64,000 bases of DNA from CADEEX01 sp964577955 (GTDB lineage: Bacteria; Acidobacteriota; Vicinamibacteria; Vicinamibacterales; CAVVIG01): the NCBI GenBank assembly GCA_964577955.1, contig CAZOAZ010000001.1:124001-188000 (forward strand). The letters run 5' to 3'. The notes beneath the pieces are model-generated. The model was not told the DNA's origin, did no database searches, and saw only the letters and a program-made list of their open reading frames with translations. Positions 9,637-18,768 of this stretch are shown here, piece by piece; positions within the stretch are counted from its first letter, which is position 1, and the number at the start of each line of letters is the position of its first letter. Made by a program: the position numbers and the translations under genes.

Positions 9637-9653
9637 TAGCGAGGTGATCGTGG

Positions 9654-9673
9654 AATCCGGCTTCAGCCGGATT
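9654..9673. repeat. Type B palindrome
   Basis: AATCCGGCTTCAGCCGGATT lies just after the VOC gene. Confidence 0.8.
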
Positions 9674-9713
9674 CATCCCCAGGCCGGGACGGCATGGCCA
9701 GTGATCGCGCCAC

Positions 9714-9752
9714 TTGACAGCGCCTCGTCAACTGTCATAGTGTCCTATGACA
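9714..9752 (+). promoter_or_regulatory. Putative promoter with autoregulatory operator for the YtrA-type regulator
   Basis: A TTGACA box at 9714-9719 is followed by the perfect inverted repeat TGTCATAGTGTCCTATGACA (9733-9752; 8-bp arms, 4-bp spacer), which covers the expected -10/+1 zone just before ATG 9762. This layout fits binding by a dimeric GntR/YtrA repressor that shuts off its own operon. Confidence 0.6.
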
Positions 9753-9761
9753 GCAGGCGCG

Positions 9762-10166
9762 ATGCGATTTCAACTCAATTTCAAATCCGGCAAGCCGGTC
9801 TACCTCCAGCTCGTCGACCAGGTGCGGGCCGCTGCGGCGTCGGGCGCGATCAAAGCCGACGACCCGCTGCCGTCGATTCGCCTCGTCGCCGAGGAACTGC
9901 GCGTCAATCGCAACACCGTCGCCAAGGCCTACGCCGAACTCGAGAGCCAGCACGTCATCGAGACGATTCCCGGCAAAGGCTGCTTTCTCCTCGACGCCGG
10001 GAGCCCCTTCAAGAAGGACGTGCGCGTCAAGCTGCTCGCCGACGAAATCGATCCGGCGGTCGTCCAGGCCCACCACCTCCAGGTCAGTAAAGCCGAGTTC
10101 CTCAAACTCGCGGCCGAGCGTTTCGATGCCTTCGAACGCCGCCGCGCTCACGCCACGAGTGCATAG
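9762..10166 (+). CDS. YtrA-subfamily GntR transcriptional regulator
   Basis: A 134-residue regulator. The N-terminal winged helix opens MRFQLNFKSGKPVYLQLVDQV and continues LPSIRLVAEELRVNRNTVAKAYAELE and PGKGCFLL. A short helical tail of about 50 residues replaces the large ligand domain of other GntR groups, which defines the YtrA subfamily. Members typically repress an ABC exporter encoded downstream in the same operon, as here. ATG 9762 matches the family start and has AGG 5-8 nt upstream; ATG 9747 lies inside the palindrome. The ATPase gene follows after 2 bp. Confidence 0.93.
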   Translation: MRFQLNFKSGKPVYLQLVDQVRAAAASGAIKADDPLPSIRLVAEELRVNRNTVAKAYAELESQHVIETIPGKGCFLLDAGSPFKKDVRVKLLADEIDPAVVQAHHLQVSKAEFLKLAAERFDAFERRRAHATSA

Positions 10167-10168
10167 CC

Positions 10169-11068
10169 ATGACTCCAGTCATCGACATTGAAAATCTGGT
10201 TCGCCGCTACGGGCGGACCGACGCGGTCAACGGTCTCAGTCTCCGCGTCCCGCCCGGACGTTGTTACGGCTTCTTCGGCAGAAACGGCGCCGGCAAGACA
10301 ACGACGATCAAGTGCCTGCTGAATCTGCTCCGGCCGGCCAGCGGGCGGATCACCGTCTTTGGCGCGGATCCGGCGCGCGACGAAGTGGCGATCAAATCGC
10401 GGCTGTCCTACGTGCCCGATCAGGTCGCCTTCTATCCGTGGATGACGGTGCGCGCGACGCTGGACTACTGCGCCTCGTTCCGCGAGCGCTGGAATCTGGA
10501 GACCGAACGCACGCTGCTGCAGCGCTTCGGCCTCGATCCGCGGCAGAAAGCGACCCACCTCTCGAAAGGGCAGCGCACGCAGCTGGCGCTGGTCGCGGCG
10601 ATTTGCCCAGAGCCGGATCTGCTGGTGCTCGACGAGCCGACCTCCGGACTGGATCCGATCGTCCGCCGCGAGTTCATCGAAACCGTGATCGGCACCTATC
10701 AGGAAGGCGACCCGGAAAACCGGACCGTCTTCGTTTCGACCCACCTCATCGCCGAGTTCGAAGGGCTCATCGACGAGTTCACCATCATCGAACGCGGGAG
10801 GAACGTGCTGACGATGGAGGCGGACGCGGCGCGGGCGCGGTATCAGAAGATTCACGCCAGATTCACCGTCGAGCCAGCCGGCCTGGATCTGTCGGGCGCC
10901 CGGGTGCTGCGTCGTGACGCGCGCGACCTCGAGCTCGTCGCCGATGGCTCTGGCGCCGACATGCTCGCGCGCCTTGCCGCTTTCTCGCCGGAGGTTCTCA
11001 CCAGCGAGGCGCTGACGCTCGAGGAGATCGTCGTCAACACGCTGCGCCCGCTGGGGGCCGTCGCATGA
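10169..11068 (+). CDS. ABC transporter ATP-binding protein (ABC-2 exporter)
   Basis: A 299-residue ATPase. Walker A is GRNGAGKTTTIKCLLNLL (from about residue 35), the signature is LSKGQRTQLAL, Walker B is LLVLDEPTSGLDP, and the switch His is in VSTHLIAEFE. The C-terminal ~80 residues form the extra domain typical of EcsA/CcmA-like exporter ATPases. It follows the regulator by 2 bp and overlaps the first permease by 4 bp (ATGA), so translation is probably coupled. The substrate is unknown; with YtrA control, peptide, antibiotic or envelope-stress export is plausible. Confidence 0.95.
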   Translation: MTPVIDIENLVRRYGRTDAVNGLSLRVPPGRCYGFFGRNGAGKTTTIKCLLNLLRPASGRITVFGADPARDEVAIKSRLSYVPDQVAFYPWMTVRATLDYCASFRERWNLETERTLLQRFGLDPRQKATHLSKGQRTQLALVAAICPEPDLLVLDEPTSGLDPIVRREFIETVIGTYQEGDPENRTVFVSTHLIAEFEGLIDEFTIIERGRNVLTMEADAARARYQKIHARFTVEPAGLDLSGARVLRRDARDLELVADGSGADMLARLAAFSPEVLTSEALTLEEIVVNTLRPLGAVA

Positions 11069-12507
11069 ACGCCGTGCTTCGACCGATCGAAAAGGAAGTG
11101 CGCGCGCTGATGGTGCCCTGGATGGCGGCGGCGGCGCTCTTTGGCGTGCCATTGTTGCTGGAGTGGCGCGTCAGACCTGTCTTCGGCATCGTCGTGTTCA
11201 CGGCCAGCGCCATCGTCCTCGGCGCCATGTCGATCGGCCACGAACTGTCAGACCGGACGCTCGGCTGGGCTCTCGCGCATCCGGTCAGCCGTTCACGACT
11301 GCTGGCGACGAAGGTTGGTGTCGCAGCGCTGATGTTGACGGCCCTGGCACTGATGGTGAATCTGCTCGACGGGATGGACTTGCGAATCAGTCGGGAATTT
11401 CCGAACGACTGGGTCCCTCTCGCGGTGACGTTGGGTATTGACGGTCTCCTGTTGGCGCTGTGGTTCACGCTCGTGACGCGCGATCCGCTCGCAGGCGTGG
11501 TGCTGGCGGGTGCGGCGCTGGCGCTGGTCTGGAGGCTGCCGGCGTTGCTTGTGATACCTGGCGCTTTCGAGGTGTCGGTCCGAGTATGGGCGCTACGCGG
11601 ACTTGCGGTTCTGGGTGCGTTGGCAGGGTGGTACACATTCACGCGTCTCGAGGTGACCGATGGGAGTCGGTCATTGGACCTCACGGCGTGGTGGCCTGTT
11701 GCCAGAGGGCGAGCGTCCGCGTTCGAAACGCAGTCGTCAGTACAGCGTTCGCCGCTTTGGCAGCTCGCATGGAAGGAACTGCATCTGCAGCAATTGAGTC
11801 TGGCCGCAGCCGGAATCTACTTCGCGGTGTCCGGCATTGCGATCGTGGCGAATCGCGCCGGGCTGGGTCTGCCGGGATTCACGATCGTCAACTCGGTCTA
11901 CGGCACACTGGCCAGTGTGATGTTCGGCTCGATGGCGATCGCCGAGGAACGTCGATCCGGCGTCTGGGGGTGGCAGGCATCTCTTCCGATTCGAGCGTGG
12001 AAGCAATGGGCGCTCAAGCTGAACGTCGCGCTTGGCTCGAAGCTCTTGCTGGTGTCCGGACTGCAACTGCTGATCTTCTTGAGTGTGAGCCCGTACGAGT
12101 TCGGTTCTCTCGAGGAATACGAGGCGTTGGTCCACAGTCTCGCGTATTCCCTGGCGGTCGGCGTTGGCATGACCATCCTGGCGTTTTATGTGTCCTCGTT
12201 TTCATCGAGCGGCATCCGCGCCAGCCTGGTCACTCTGGTGACCATCGTGGTGATGCAGATCCTGATCCAGTCGACGCTGATGTTCATCAGCCGGTTCGGC
12301 TTCGGCGCCTCTCAGACGTTGGCGCTCACGCCGCCGATTCAGTTCGTGATCGCTGCCGGCGTGGCGGCCGTGATGTTGCGCCTCAGTTTCATCAACTACA
12401 AGTATTCGGACCCGGTTTCTGGTGTCCCGCGTCAGGCGATGGCGCTCGCCGCGAGCGTGATTGCCGTCGTGGCCCTGGCAACCATCGTGGTGGGAGTCAT
12501 CGGATGA
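11065..12507 (+). CDS. ABC-2 type permease subunit 1
   Basis: A 480-residue protein with about 12 hydrophobic segments in two halves. Each half begins with a conserved amphipathic stretch (LRPIEKEVRALM at the N-terminus and WQLAWKELHLQQL near residue 230), followed by helices such as IVLGAMSIGHELSDRTLGWAL. It probably forms the membrane channel with the next gene product. It starts inside the ATPase stop (ATGA) and ends inside the next start (ATGA). Its closest visible relative is the adjacent permease. Confidence 0.92.
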   Translation: MNAVLRPIEKEVRALMVPWMAAAALFGVPLLLEWRVRPVFGIVVFTASAIVLGAMSIGHELSDRTLGWALAHPVSRSRLLATKVGVAALMLTALALMVNLLDGMDLRISREFPNDWVPLAVTLGIDGLLLALWFTLVTRDPLAGVVLAGAALALVWRLPALLVIPGAFEVSVRVWALRGLAVLGALAGWYTFTRLEVTDGSRSLDLTAWWPVARGRASAFETQSSVQRSPLWQLAWKELHLQQLSLAAAGIYFAVSGIAIVANRAGLGLPGFTIVNSVYGTLASVMFGSMAIAEERRSGVWGWQASLPIRAWKQWALKLNVALGSKLLLVSGLQLLIFLSVSPYEFGSLEEYEALVHSLAYSLAVGVGMTILAFYVSSFSSSGIRASLVTLVTIVVMQILIQSTLMFISRFGFGASQTLALTPPIQFVIAAGVAAVMLRLSFINYKYSDPVSGVPRQAMALAASVIAVVALATIVVGVIG

Positions 12508-14060
12508 CCGCGGCGCTCAGGCCGATTGAAAAGGAAGTCCGGGCGCTGCTCTTGCCGTGGCTCGCCGCCGCTGTGACGATCGGCGCGGCGCGCGCGGCCG
12601 CCAACGATCCCAATCGGTTCGTGCTCCTCGCCTACCTGGGCGGCGCGATCGTTCTTGGAGCGTGGTCGGTTGGTCATGAGTACTCCGGCCGGACGCTCTG
12701 GCTGTTGCTCTCTCAGCCGACCGCGCGTCCGCGCGTCCTTGTGACCAAGGTCGGCGTCATGGCGGTGATGCTGGCCGTCCTGGCCATCCTCGCCAGTCCG
12801 GTCTTGAGTCCGACAGACATTGCCTATAGCGGCGGCATCGCCAACGAACCGTCACTCCCGGCGCCCGTGGTTCCGGCCGTGGCGGGCCTGTTTCTGGCGC
12901 TGTGGGTGACGCTCCTGACCGGAAGTCCGATGGCCGGCACCGTGCTCACGACAGCCGTCATGGTCGCGATTTGGATCGCGCCGCAGGTCGCCTCGGCGTT
13001 TGCGTTCGGTCCGCCGTCGGAAGCGACCCAGGCGTTCGCATCGTTTGCCGCCATAATTCGCGGGCGCGCGTTTGCCGTGCTCGCGATTATCGCCGCATGC
13101 GCAGGAGGCCTCTCGTTCCTACGGCTCGAAGCGATTGACGGCGGCGCTCGGCATGTCGATCTCTCCGCGTGGCCTCGGCAGGCCGCGACAGGTTCGGCGG
13201 TGCCCTCGAGACGGCGTGCCCCGCTCTGGCAACTCGTGCGGAAGGAACTGCATCTCCAGCAACTCACTTTTGTTGTGGCCGGCGCCTACACGCTGGTGTC
13301 CACCATCGCGTGGCAGGCGGGCCGCCTGAACCCGGGTTCGCCGCTCACGACTGTGGGACTGTTTACCACGCTCTACTGTCCACTGGTGGCGTTACTGATC
13401 GGCGCACTGGCAAGCGCGGAAGAGCGCCAGTACGGGACGCTCGAATGGCAGGTGCTGCTGCCGATCGCCGCGTGGAAGCAGTGGATGGTGAAACTCGGCA
13501 CCGTGGTGATCCTGACAGGTCTCTGCGCACTCGCCTTGCCGATGGTGTTCGCGTTGCTCTATCCCGCCGGCAACGAACTGAGCTTCGCGTCCGCCTACCT
13601 GGCCGTCGTGCTCCAAGCGGCGCTCGTGGGTCTCTACGTCTCGTCCTTCTCGACGAGCGGGGTTCGGGCGCTGCTGGTCTCCATCCTTCTCATGTCAGCC
13701 GTCACGCTGCTCTGGATCGTGACGACGGTCGGCATCAGCAGATTCTTCGGCGGCGCGAACGACGGCATCGTGCGCTTTGCCCTGGAACAGGCTGCCGACC
13801 CGCAATTGCGTGCGCTGTGGTGGGGGAGGATGGCGCTGAGCACCATCGTCAGCATCGGCATTGTCGTGGCGATCTGCCGGCTGACGTTTCTCAATCATCG
13901 TTCGGCCGAGCGCGGATCGGGTCCGATTCCACGTCAGGCGTTCTGGCTCGCCGCCAGTGTGCTGGTCGCGGTTGCAGCCTTCAGCATCATGACCGGTGCC
14001 ATCAACGTCCGGTCGCGCCAGATCTTTCTGGAGATGAGGACCTCGAAGCTGTCTCATTAA
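12504..14060 (+). CDS. ABC-2 type permease subunit 2, paralogue of subunit 1
   Basis: A 518-residue protein colinear with subunit 1: LRPIEKEVRALLLPWLAAA at the start, IVLGAWSVGHEYSGRTL, TKVGVMAVMLAVLAIL, then WQLVRKELHLQQL at mid-protein. The shared block order points to tandem duplication followed by divergence, giving a probable heterodimeric channel. I place the start at ATG 12504, overlapping the previous stop; the frame stays open far upstream only as a shadow of subunit 1. It is the last gene of the regulator-ATPase-permease-permease operon. Confidence 0.92.
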   Translation: MTAALRPIEKEVRALLLPWLAAAVTIGAARAAANDPNRFVLLAYLGGAIVLGAWSVGHEYSGRTLWLLLSQPTARPRVLVTKVGVMAVMLAVLAILASPVLSPTDIAYSGGIANEPSLPAPVVPAVAGLFLALWVTLLTGSPMAGTVLTTAVMVAIWIAPQVASAFAFGPPSEATQAFASFAAIIRGRAFAVLAIIAACAGGLSFLRLEAIDGGARHVDLSAWPRQAATGSAVPSRRRAPLWQLVRKELHLQQLTFVVAGAYTLVSTIAWQAGRLNPGSPLTTVGLFTTLYCPLVALLIGALASAEERQYGTLEWQVLLPIAAWKQWMVKLGTVVILTGLCALALPMVFALLYPAGNELSFASAYLAVVLQAALVGLYVSSFSTSGVRALLVSILLMSAVTLLWIVTTVGISRFFGGANDGIVRFALEQAADPQLRALWWGRMALSTIVSIGIVVAICRLTFLNHRSAERGSGPIPRQAFWLAASVLVAVAAFSIMTGAINVRSRQIFLEMRTSKLSH

Positions 14061-14138
14061 TGCGGAAGCCGGCTGAACATCGGTAGGAACCGTCGTCCTC
14101 GACGGCGTGGACGAGGCTCCGCCGGAACTGGTACTCAC

Positions 14139-14639
14139 ATGACAACGATGAGGCGGCGCTTGATTCTTGTGGCAGTTGCCGTCCTGGCCGTAGTGGTCGT
14201 CGGTGGCAGGGTGCGTCAGCAGTTGGCGACCGAATCACGCGATCAGGCAGTGACGGCAAACGATCTCCGCATCCTGCAACAAGCGGACGCGCTTTTGAAA
14301 GACGCCTCGGTGTGGAATCGCCATGACGATCGCGTGTGTGACGACGACGAGGCCGGCGGCAAGCGGAGTTTGTTCTGTGCGTTGCAGAAGGCGGACCGGG
14401 AGATTCTCGGAGCGTACGAGCATCGGAGTGTCGCGCTGCAGGAGGTGCGGTTCGCGATTCAGGACGCCACCCGCGATCGACAGATCGAGATGGTCATCCG
14501 CGCTTTACGGCAATTCAGTTTGCCGCATCGGCTCATGGACTTTAACAATCGTCCGGACACACGGTTTGAAGATGTCAAGCAGGTACTGCGGATCGCGACC
14601 GAACGTGTCGGAGCACGACTAAACAGCTCGAAGCAGTAG
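14139..14639 (+). CDS. Hypothetical protein, single N-terminal membrane anchor
   Basis: A 166-residue protein of unknown family. A short charged start and one hydrophobic helix (LILVAVAVLAVVVVGG) precede a helical, polar region with KRSLFCALQKADREILGAYEHRS. Two cysteines (about residues 63 and 76) could form a disulphide if the domain is outside the membrane. It lies 78 bp after the exporter operon on the same strand, so it may be co-expressed, but nothing ties it to transport. Confidence 0.65.
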   Translation: MTTMRRRLILVAVAVLAVVVVGGRVRQQLATESRDQAVTANDLRILQQADALLKDASVWNRHDDRVCDDDEAGGKRSLFCALQKADREILGAYEHRSVALQEVRFAIQDATRDRQIEMVIRALRQFSLPHRLMDFNNRPDTRFEDVKQVLRIATERVGARLNSSKQ

Positions 14640-14700
14640 GCAATCGCCACCGTACTCGACGGCGCGTTGTGCCGACGTGAGTGAGTCGAAGAGACCTTCC

Positions 14701-15114
14701 ATGGACTTGCATATCAAGAAGGTGTGGGTGCCTGGTGCAGCATCCTGTCTGTTGTTTTTTGGATTCTATTGGGTGCTCATCTGGTTGCCTTTTGACAAGA
14801 CCAGATTCCAGTTCCTGGCCATCCCATATCTGGTGCTGCCATTCGGCGGCGCCCTGGCCGCCTATTGGTCCCGCCGAATGAACGGTTCAGTCCTCGAGCG
14901 CATCGTGTCCGCACTGTTCCCTGTATTTGCGTTTGTCGCGCTAGTTACGGTGAGAAGTGTGTACGCATTGTTCTTTGAGGGCAAACCTTATACGCTGCCA
15001 CATTTCCTGGCCGGCTTCTCCGTGACCCTCGTTTTCATTCTTGTAGGTGGCCTGTTGCTGGTACTAGGCGCATGGCCGTTCTGCCGCCCGCACCGCAGAG
15101 AACGGTTGTCCTGA
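14701..15114 (+). CDS. Small four-helix membrane protein
   Basis: A 137-residue protein with four hydrophobic segments: ASCLLFFGFYWVLIWL, AIPYLVLPFGGALAAYW, FPVFAFVALVTVRSVYALFF and FSVTLVFILVGGLLLVLGAW. No known family is evident. ATG 14701 is preferred; a GTG at 14677 would add eight polar residues. Base composition is a little lower in GC than its neighbours. It converges on the Kelch gene, with a hairpin between. Confidence 0.65.
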   Translation: MDLHIKKVWVPGAASCLLFFGFYWVLIWLPFDKTRFQFLAIPYLVLPFGGALAAYWSRRMNGSVLERIVSALFPVFAFVALVTVRSVYALFFEGKPYTLPHFLAGFSVTLVFILVGGLLLVLGAWPFCRPHRRERLS

Positions 15115-15148
15115 AGACATCGGTAGGATCGAACTCCATGGGGTAGCT

Positions 15149-15183
15149 TCTCTTGTCGAAAAATCGCTGATCGCGACGAGAGA
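15149..15183. terminator. Putative bidirectional terminator hairpin
   Basis: TCTCTTGTCG and CGACGAGAGA pair with one mismatch around an AT-rich loop, between convergent genes. A perfect 12-bp palindrome (GAGAGATCTCTC, 15178-15189) overlaps its right arm and the stop codon of the minus-strand gene. Confidence 0.5.
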
Positions 15184-15187
15184 TCTC

Positions 15188-17170
15188 TCAGGGCGCGATC
15201 GCGTCGATCGCGGCGGCCAGAAGCGGGTACAACCCCTGCTGCGCTTCACACGTCGTGATCCAGTCTCGACCCTGACCATTGCCGTCCGGTGCGCCTCGGC
15301 GGGCACATCCGTCGGTTCGCAAGAGAGCCAGCTGTAGCTGTTGCAGGGCGCGCACGGTATCGTCGCTCTGCAGCGCCGCCACGGCGTGGCTGAAGTACTG
15401 CATCAACGCATTCTGGTTGCCGCTGTTCGTCACGTCGCTTCCCGGTAGCACCGCGACCGCGGTTGCCGCGGCCTGTACCTGGACTTCCGCGTAGGAAGCC
15501 GCGGCGATGACGGTCACCTCGGTGTCATCCGGCACGCCGGCACCCAACGCGTCGCTCACCGAGAGTCTCAGCACATACAAACCCGGAGCGTCTGGAATGA
15601 ACGTTGTCGTCGGCGAGGATGGATCGAAGAGATCGCCGTTGCTGCCACGTGGACGGCTGACCACCGACCAGTCGTAGACGAGCGTGTCGCCGTCGGCATC
15701 GACGCCGGATCCGCTGATCGTGACGACGTGGCTCGTGACCGCGATCTGGTCGAGGCCAGCGTCCGCCGACGGCTGCGGGTTCTGTGCGATCGACAGCGAG
15801 ACCGGCGCGCTGCGGAGTCCGTCTTGATCCGACACGACGAGGCTGATGACGTAGGTGCCGAGAATGTCCGGCGTGAAGAACGGCGTCGCCGTGCTGGCTC
15901 CCGAGAGCGTGGCGGCCGCGCCAGCGGGCGCTGATGCGAGCGACCAGCTGTACGTCAGAAGATTTGTCGCCGTGTTGTCGTCAAAGGAGCCCAGCCCGTT
16001 GAGAGTGACCTGCGTTCCTGGTCTGACGGTCTGGTAGGTACCGGGGACCGCAACCGGATAGGCGCTCGGGCGAAACAGCTCTACGTCGGCGAGCGCGGCG
16101 GCCTGCTGAAGCGCGAGACCGCCGGCAATCAGCACGCGGCCATCCGCCAGTGCCGACGCCGTGTGCACGTACCGCGCCGAGATCAACGTCGATGCGGGCG
16201 AAAAGGTGTTGGCGCCAGGATCGAAGCGCTCTGCCAGCGACCGCGCGTCGCTGGCGCTGACGCCGCCGGCCCCGCTGGCCCCTCCCGTGATCAGCACGCT
16301 GCCGTCGGCCAACGTCGTGGCGACATGAAACGCTCGCGCCTCGGCCATCGCGTTCGCGGACAGCGTGAACGCGTCGGCTCCTGGCGCGAACGTTTCAGCA
16401 GTGGCGAGCCATCCGAGACCGCCACTCGACCCTCCGGCGATGAGTACTCGGCCATCGGGAAGCAGGCTGGCGGTGTGGCTCGTTCGTCCGCTGCTCATCT
16501 GATTTGGCAGCAACGTGAAGGCGTCCGTCGCGGGATCGAAGATCTCGGCGCTGTTCCGGGCGGCGCCGAGCGACACCCCTCCGGCGATCAGCACCCGGCC
16601 GTCGGCCAGCAGCGTTGACGTGTGCTCATAGCGTCCGGTCGCCATGTCGGCGATCGCGGATGAGACCTGGGATACCGGATCGTAGATCTCCGCGGACGCG
16701 AGGCCCGCGCCAGGTTGTCCGCTGTTCCAGCCGCCAGTAATCAGCACCCGTCCATCGAGCAGCCGCGTCGCGGCCGACTGTTTGCGTTCACGAGTCAGTG
16801 AGACGCTCGACGTGAACCGATTGAGGATCGGATCGTAAATCTCCGCGGTCGAAGACTCCTGTCCGCCGGCAATGAGGACGGTGCCGTCGAGTAGCAGCGT
16901 CGCGGTTGCCTGATAGTGAGAGCCGCTCGGAGGGGGATCGACACGCGTGAAGGTGCCGCTGGACGGGTCGTAGATCTCGGCGCTCGGTGCCAGCCCCGCG
17001 CTGCCGAATCCGCCGACGATGAGCACCTTGCCGTTGGCGAGCACCGTCGCGGTGTGCGCCTGGCGGTCGGTCGTCATCTGGCCGGCCGCTTTGAACTCGG
17101 CGCCGGCAGCGAAGGCATGAGCGGACACAACCACGCACAACGCCACCACTCCCACAACGACGCGATTCAT
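15188..17170 (-). CDS. Secreted Kelch-repeat propeller with two PKD-like domains
   Basis: A 660-residue protein with a signal peptide (VVVGVVALCVVVSAHAFA). Seven Kelch-type units follow, each with a G-VLI-GG core (GKVLIVGGFG, GTVLIAGGQE, GRVLITGGWN, GRVLIAGGVS, GRVLIAGGSS, GSVLITGGAS, GRVLIAGGLA) and AEIYDP or AEIFDP strands, which suits a seven-bladed propeller. Two PKD-like domains (LTYSWSLASAPAG; LVYDWSVVSRPRG, each ending LSVSD or LVVSD) and a short helical tail complete it. A role in surface adhesion or binding is likely by family. TATAGT 8 nt upstream of the ATG could be a -10 box giving a very short leader. Confidence 0.9.
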   Translation of the reverse strand: MNRVVVGVVALCVVVSAHAFAAGAEFKAAGQMTTDRQAHTATVLANGKVLIVGGFGSAGLAPSAEIYDPSSGTFTRVDPPPSGSHYQATATLLLDGTVLIAGGQESSTAEIYDPILNRFTSSVSLTRERKQSAATRLLDGRVLITGGWNSGQPGAGLASAEIYDPVSQVSSAIADMATGRYEHTSTLLADGRVLIAGGVSLGAARNSAEIFDPATDAFTLLPNQMSSGRTSHTASLLPDGRVLIAGGSSGGLGWLATAETFAPGADAFTLSANAMAEARAFHVATTLADGSVLITGGASGAGGVSASDARSLAERFDPGANTFSPASTLISARYVHTASALADGRVLIAGGLALQQAAALADVELFRPSAYPVAVPGTYQTVRPGTQVTLNGLGSFDDNTATNLLTYSWSLASAPAGAAATLSGASTATPFFTPDILGTYVISLVVSDQDGLRSAPVSLSIAQNPQPSADAGLDQIAVTSHVVTISGSGVDADGDTLVYDWSVVSRPRGSNGDLFDPSSPTTTFIPDAPGLYVLRLSVSDALGAGVPDDTEVTVIAAASYAEVQVQAAATAVAVLPGSDVTNSGNQNALMQYFSHAVAALQSDDTVRALQQLQLALLRTDGCARRGAPDGNGQGRDWITTCEAQQGLYPLLAAAIDAIAP

Positions 17171-17250
17171 GCGGTGACACTATAAGACTGATTGTGCCGT
17201 TTCCGACGCGCGCGCCGGGCCGTACGCGTTGATGTAGTCCGTCGTCCTAC

Positions 17251-17312
17251 TAGCCCCTAGCCCCAGCCCCTAGCCCCCAGCCCCCAGCCCCCAGCCTCTA
17301 ACCTCTGATCTC
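17251..17312. repeat. Heptamer array (TAGCCCC/CAGCCCC)n
   Basis: About eight imperfect 7-bp units (TAGCCCC, CAGCCCC, then CAGCCTC, TAACCTC, TGATCTC) run into the stop codon of the transporter gene. One unit has lost a base, as slippage would produce. Confidence 0.8.
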
Positions 17313-18768
17313 ATGATCGTGTGACCGGACGCCAACGCCGCTCGAGCCGTTCGGCCACCCGCGTCAACGGGAACGTCAGCAGCAAGTAGAGAAGCGCGAC
17401 GAGCGGCCAGATGGTGAGCGGCGCCGCGTAACGGCTGGCCAGCTCTTGACCCGTGCGCGCGAGCTCGGTCAGTCCGATCACAGACACCAGCGACGAATCC
17501 TTGAGCAGCGCAATCCCTTCGTTGGTCAGCGGCGGGACGACGCGCCGGAACGTCTGCGGCAGGATGATGCGGCGCATGGCCTGCCAGTAGGTCATGCCCA
17601 GCGAGCGCGCCGCTTCCATCTGTCCGGCGTCGATCGACAGGATGCCCGCTCGAATCACTTCCGAGATGTACGCCGCGGCGTTGAGCGTGAGCGCAAGGAT
17701 GCCGCTCGCGTACGCCGGAAGCGAGACGCCAAAGGTCGGCATGACGAAATAGACGAAGAGAATCTGGACCAGCAGCGGCGTGCCGCGCATCAATTCGACG
17801 TACGCCGCCGCCGGGATGGCGAAGACGCGATTCCCGCGCACGCGTGCGAGCGCCAGCAACAGGCCTACCGGCAATGCGAGCACGAGGCTGACGGTGGCCA
17901 TCACCGCGGTCATCCACACGCCGCGGATGAAGAACGTCCAGGTTCTGGCGAGCAAGCCCGGGTCGAAGGTCCGCGCCGAGACCGTGCCGGCGCCAGCCGC
18001 AGGATTCGCGTCCGGCCCGAACCACTTGGTGTTGATGCGGGCGTACTCGCCGCTGTCCTGGATCCGCCACAAGGCTGCGTTGACGGCGCGGCGCAGGTCA
18101 TCGCTCTCCTTGGCGAGGACGATGCCGAAGCGCTCGTCGGTGTATTCCGGCCCGACGGTCTTGAGCGTCGGAAACGCGCGCTGAATCATGTAGCGGAGCA
18201 CCGGGCCGTCGCTGGCCACGGCGTCGATGCGGCCGTTCTGCAGATCCAGGAGCGCCAGATCGATCGTGTTGTATTTGGCGATCGTCACGCCCGGGCGCTT
18301 TTCCATCGAGAACTGCGCGGTCGTGTTGATCTGAACGCCGACCGTGCGGCCGGAGAGGTCGTCCAGCGAACCGAGCGGGCTGGCCTTTTGCGCGACCACC
18401 TGCTGGCCGGCCGCGATATAGGGGTCCGAGAAGAGCAGCGTCTGCTGCCGCTCCGCGGTGATCGTCACCGCGGAGATGACCACGTCGAACCGTCCGTTCT
18501 GCAGAGCGGGGAAGATGCCGTCGAAGCTCGCGTTGATGAGTTCGATGCGGACCCCGAGGTCCTTGCCGATCGCCTGGGCAATGTCGACATCGAAGCCGCT
18601 GAAGTCGCCGCCTTCGGCGATTCCGAACGGTGGATACGTCGCATCGATCCCAACCCGCAACTCACCAGCCGCGCGTACGCGCGCGAGCGACGACGGCGGT
18701 TGTGCCGCGGCGCTGGCGGCGAGGAGGCCGAGTGTGAGCGTGAGCGCAGCGAGGAAGCGCGTCTTCAT
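17311..18768 (-). CDS. Fused amino-acid-binding protein and permease of a polar amino acid ABC transporter
   Basis: A 485-residue protein. A signal sequence (FLAALTLTLGLLAASAAA) precedes a complete family-3 solute-binding domain (RVGIDATYPPFGI, GFDVDIAQAIG, DVVISAVTIT, TDERFGIVLAKES) to about residue 255. The HisM/GlnP-type permease follows from about 275 (RTWTFFIRGVWMTAVMA, PAAAYVELMRGTPLLVQILF, and the EAA loop EAARSLGMTYWQAMRRIILPQ). Such fusions, known from GlnP-type systems, tether the receptor to the channel. The ATPase start of this minus-strand pair lies upstream; its stop overlaps this ATG by 4 bp. The substrate is probably a polar amino acid, but I cannot say which. Confidence 0.94.
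   Translation of the reverse strand: MKTRFLAALTLTLGLLAASAAAQPPSSLARVRAAGELRVGIDATYPPFGIAEGGDFSGFDVDIAQAIGKDLGVRIELINASFDGIFPALQNGRFDVVISAVTITAERQQTLLFSDPYIAAGQQVVAQKASPLGSLDDLSGRTVGVQINTTAQFSMEKRPGVTIAKYNTIDLALLDLQNGRIDAVASDGPVLRYMIQRAFPTLKTVGPEYTDERFGIVLAKESDDLRRAVNAALWRIQDSGEYARINTKWFGPDANPAAGAGTVSARTFDPGLLARTWTFFIRGVWMTAVMATVSLVLALPVGLLLALARVRGNRVFAIPAAAYVELMRGTPLLVQILFVYFVMPTFGVSLPAYASGILALTLNAAAYISEVIRAGILSIDAGQMEAARSLGMTYWQAMRRIILPQTFRRVVPPLTNEGIALLKDSSLVSVIGLTELARTGQELASRYAAPLTIWPLVALLYLLLTFPLTRVAERLERRWRPVTRS

Noticed and set aside
11460..12503. Upstream extension of the second permease frame
   Set aside because: The stretch overlaps the first permease in another frame and lacks any permease-like segment. 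The conserved start MTAALRPIEKEV is at 12504.
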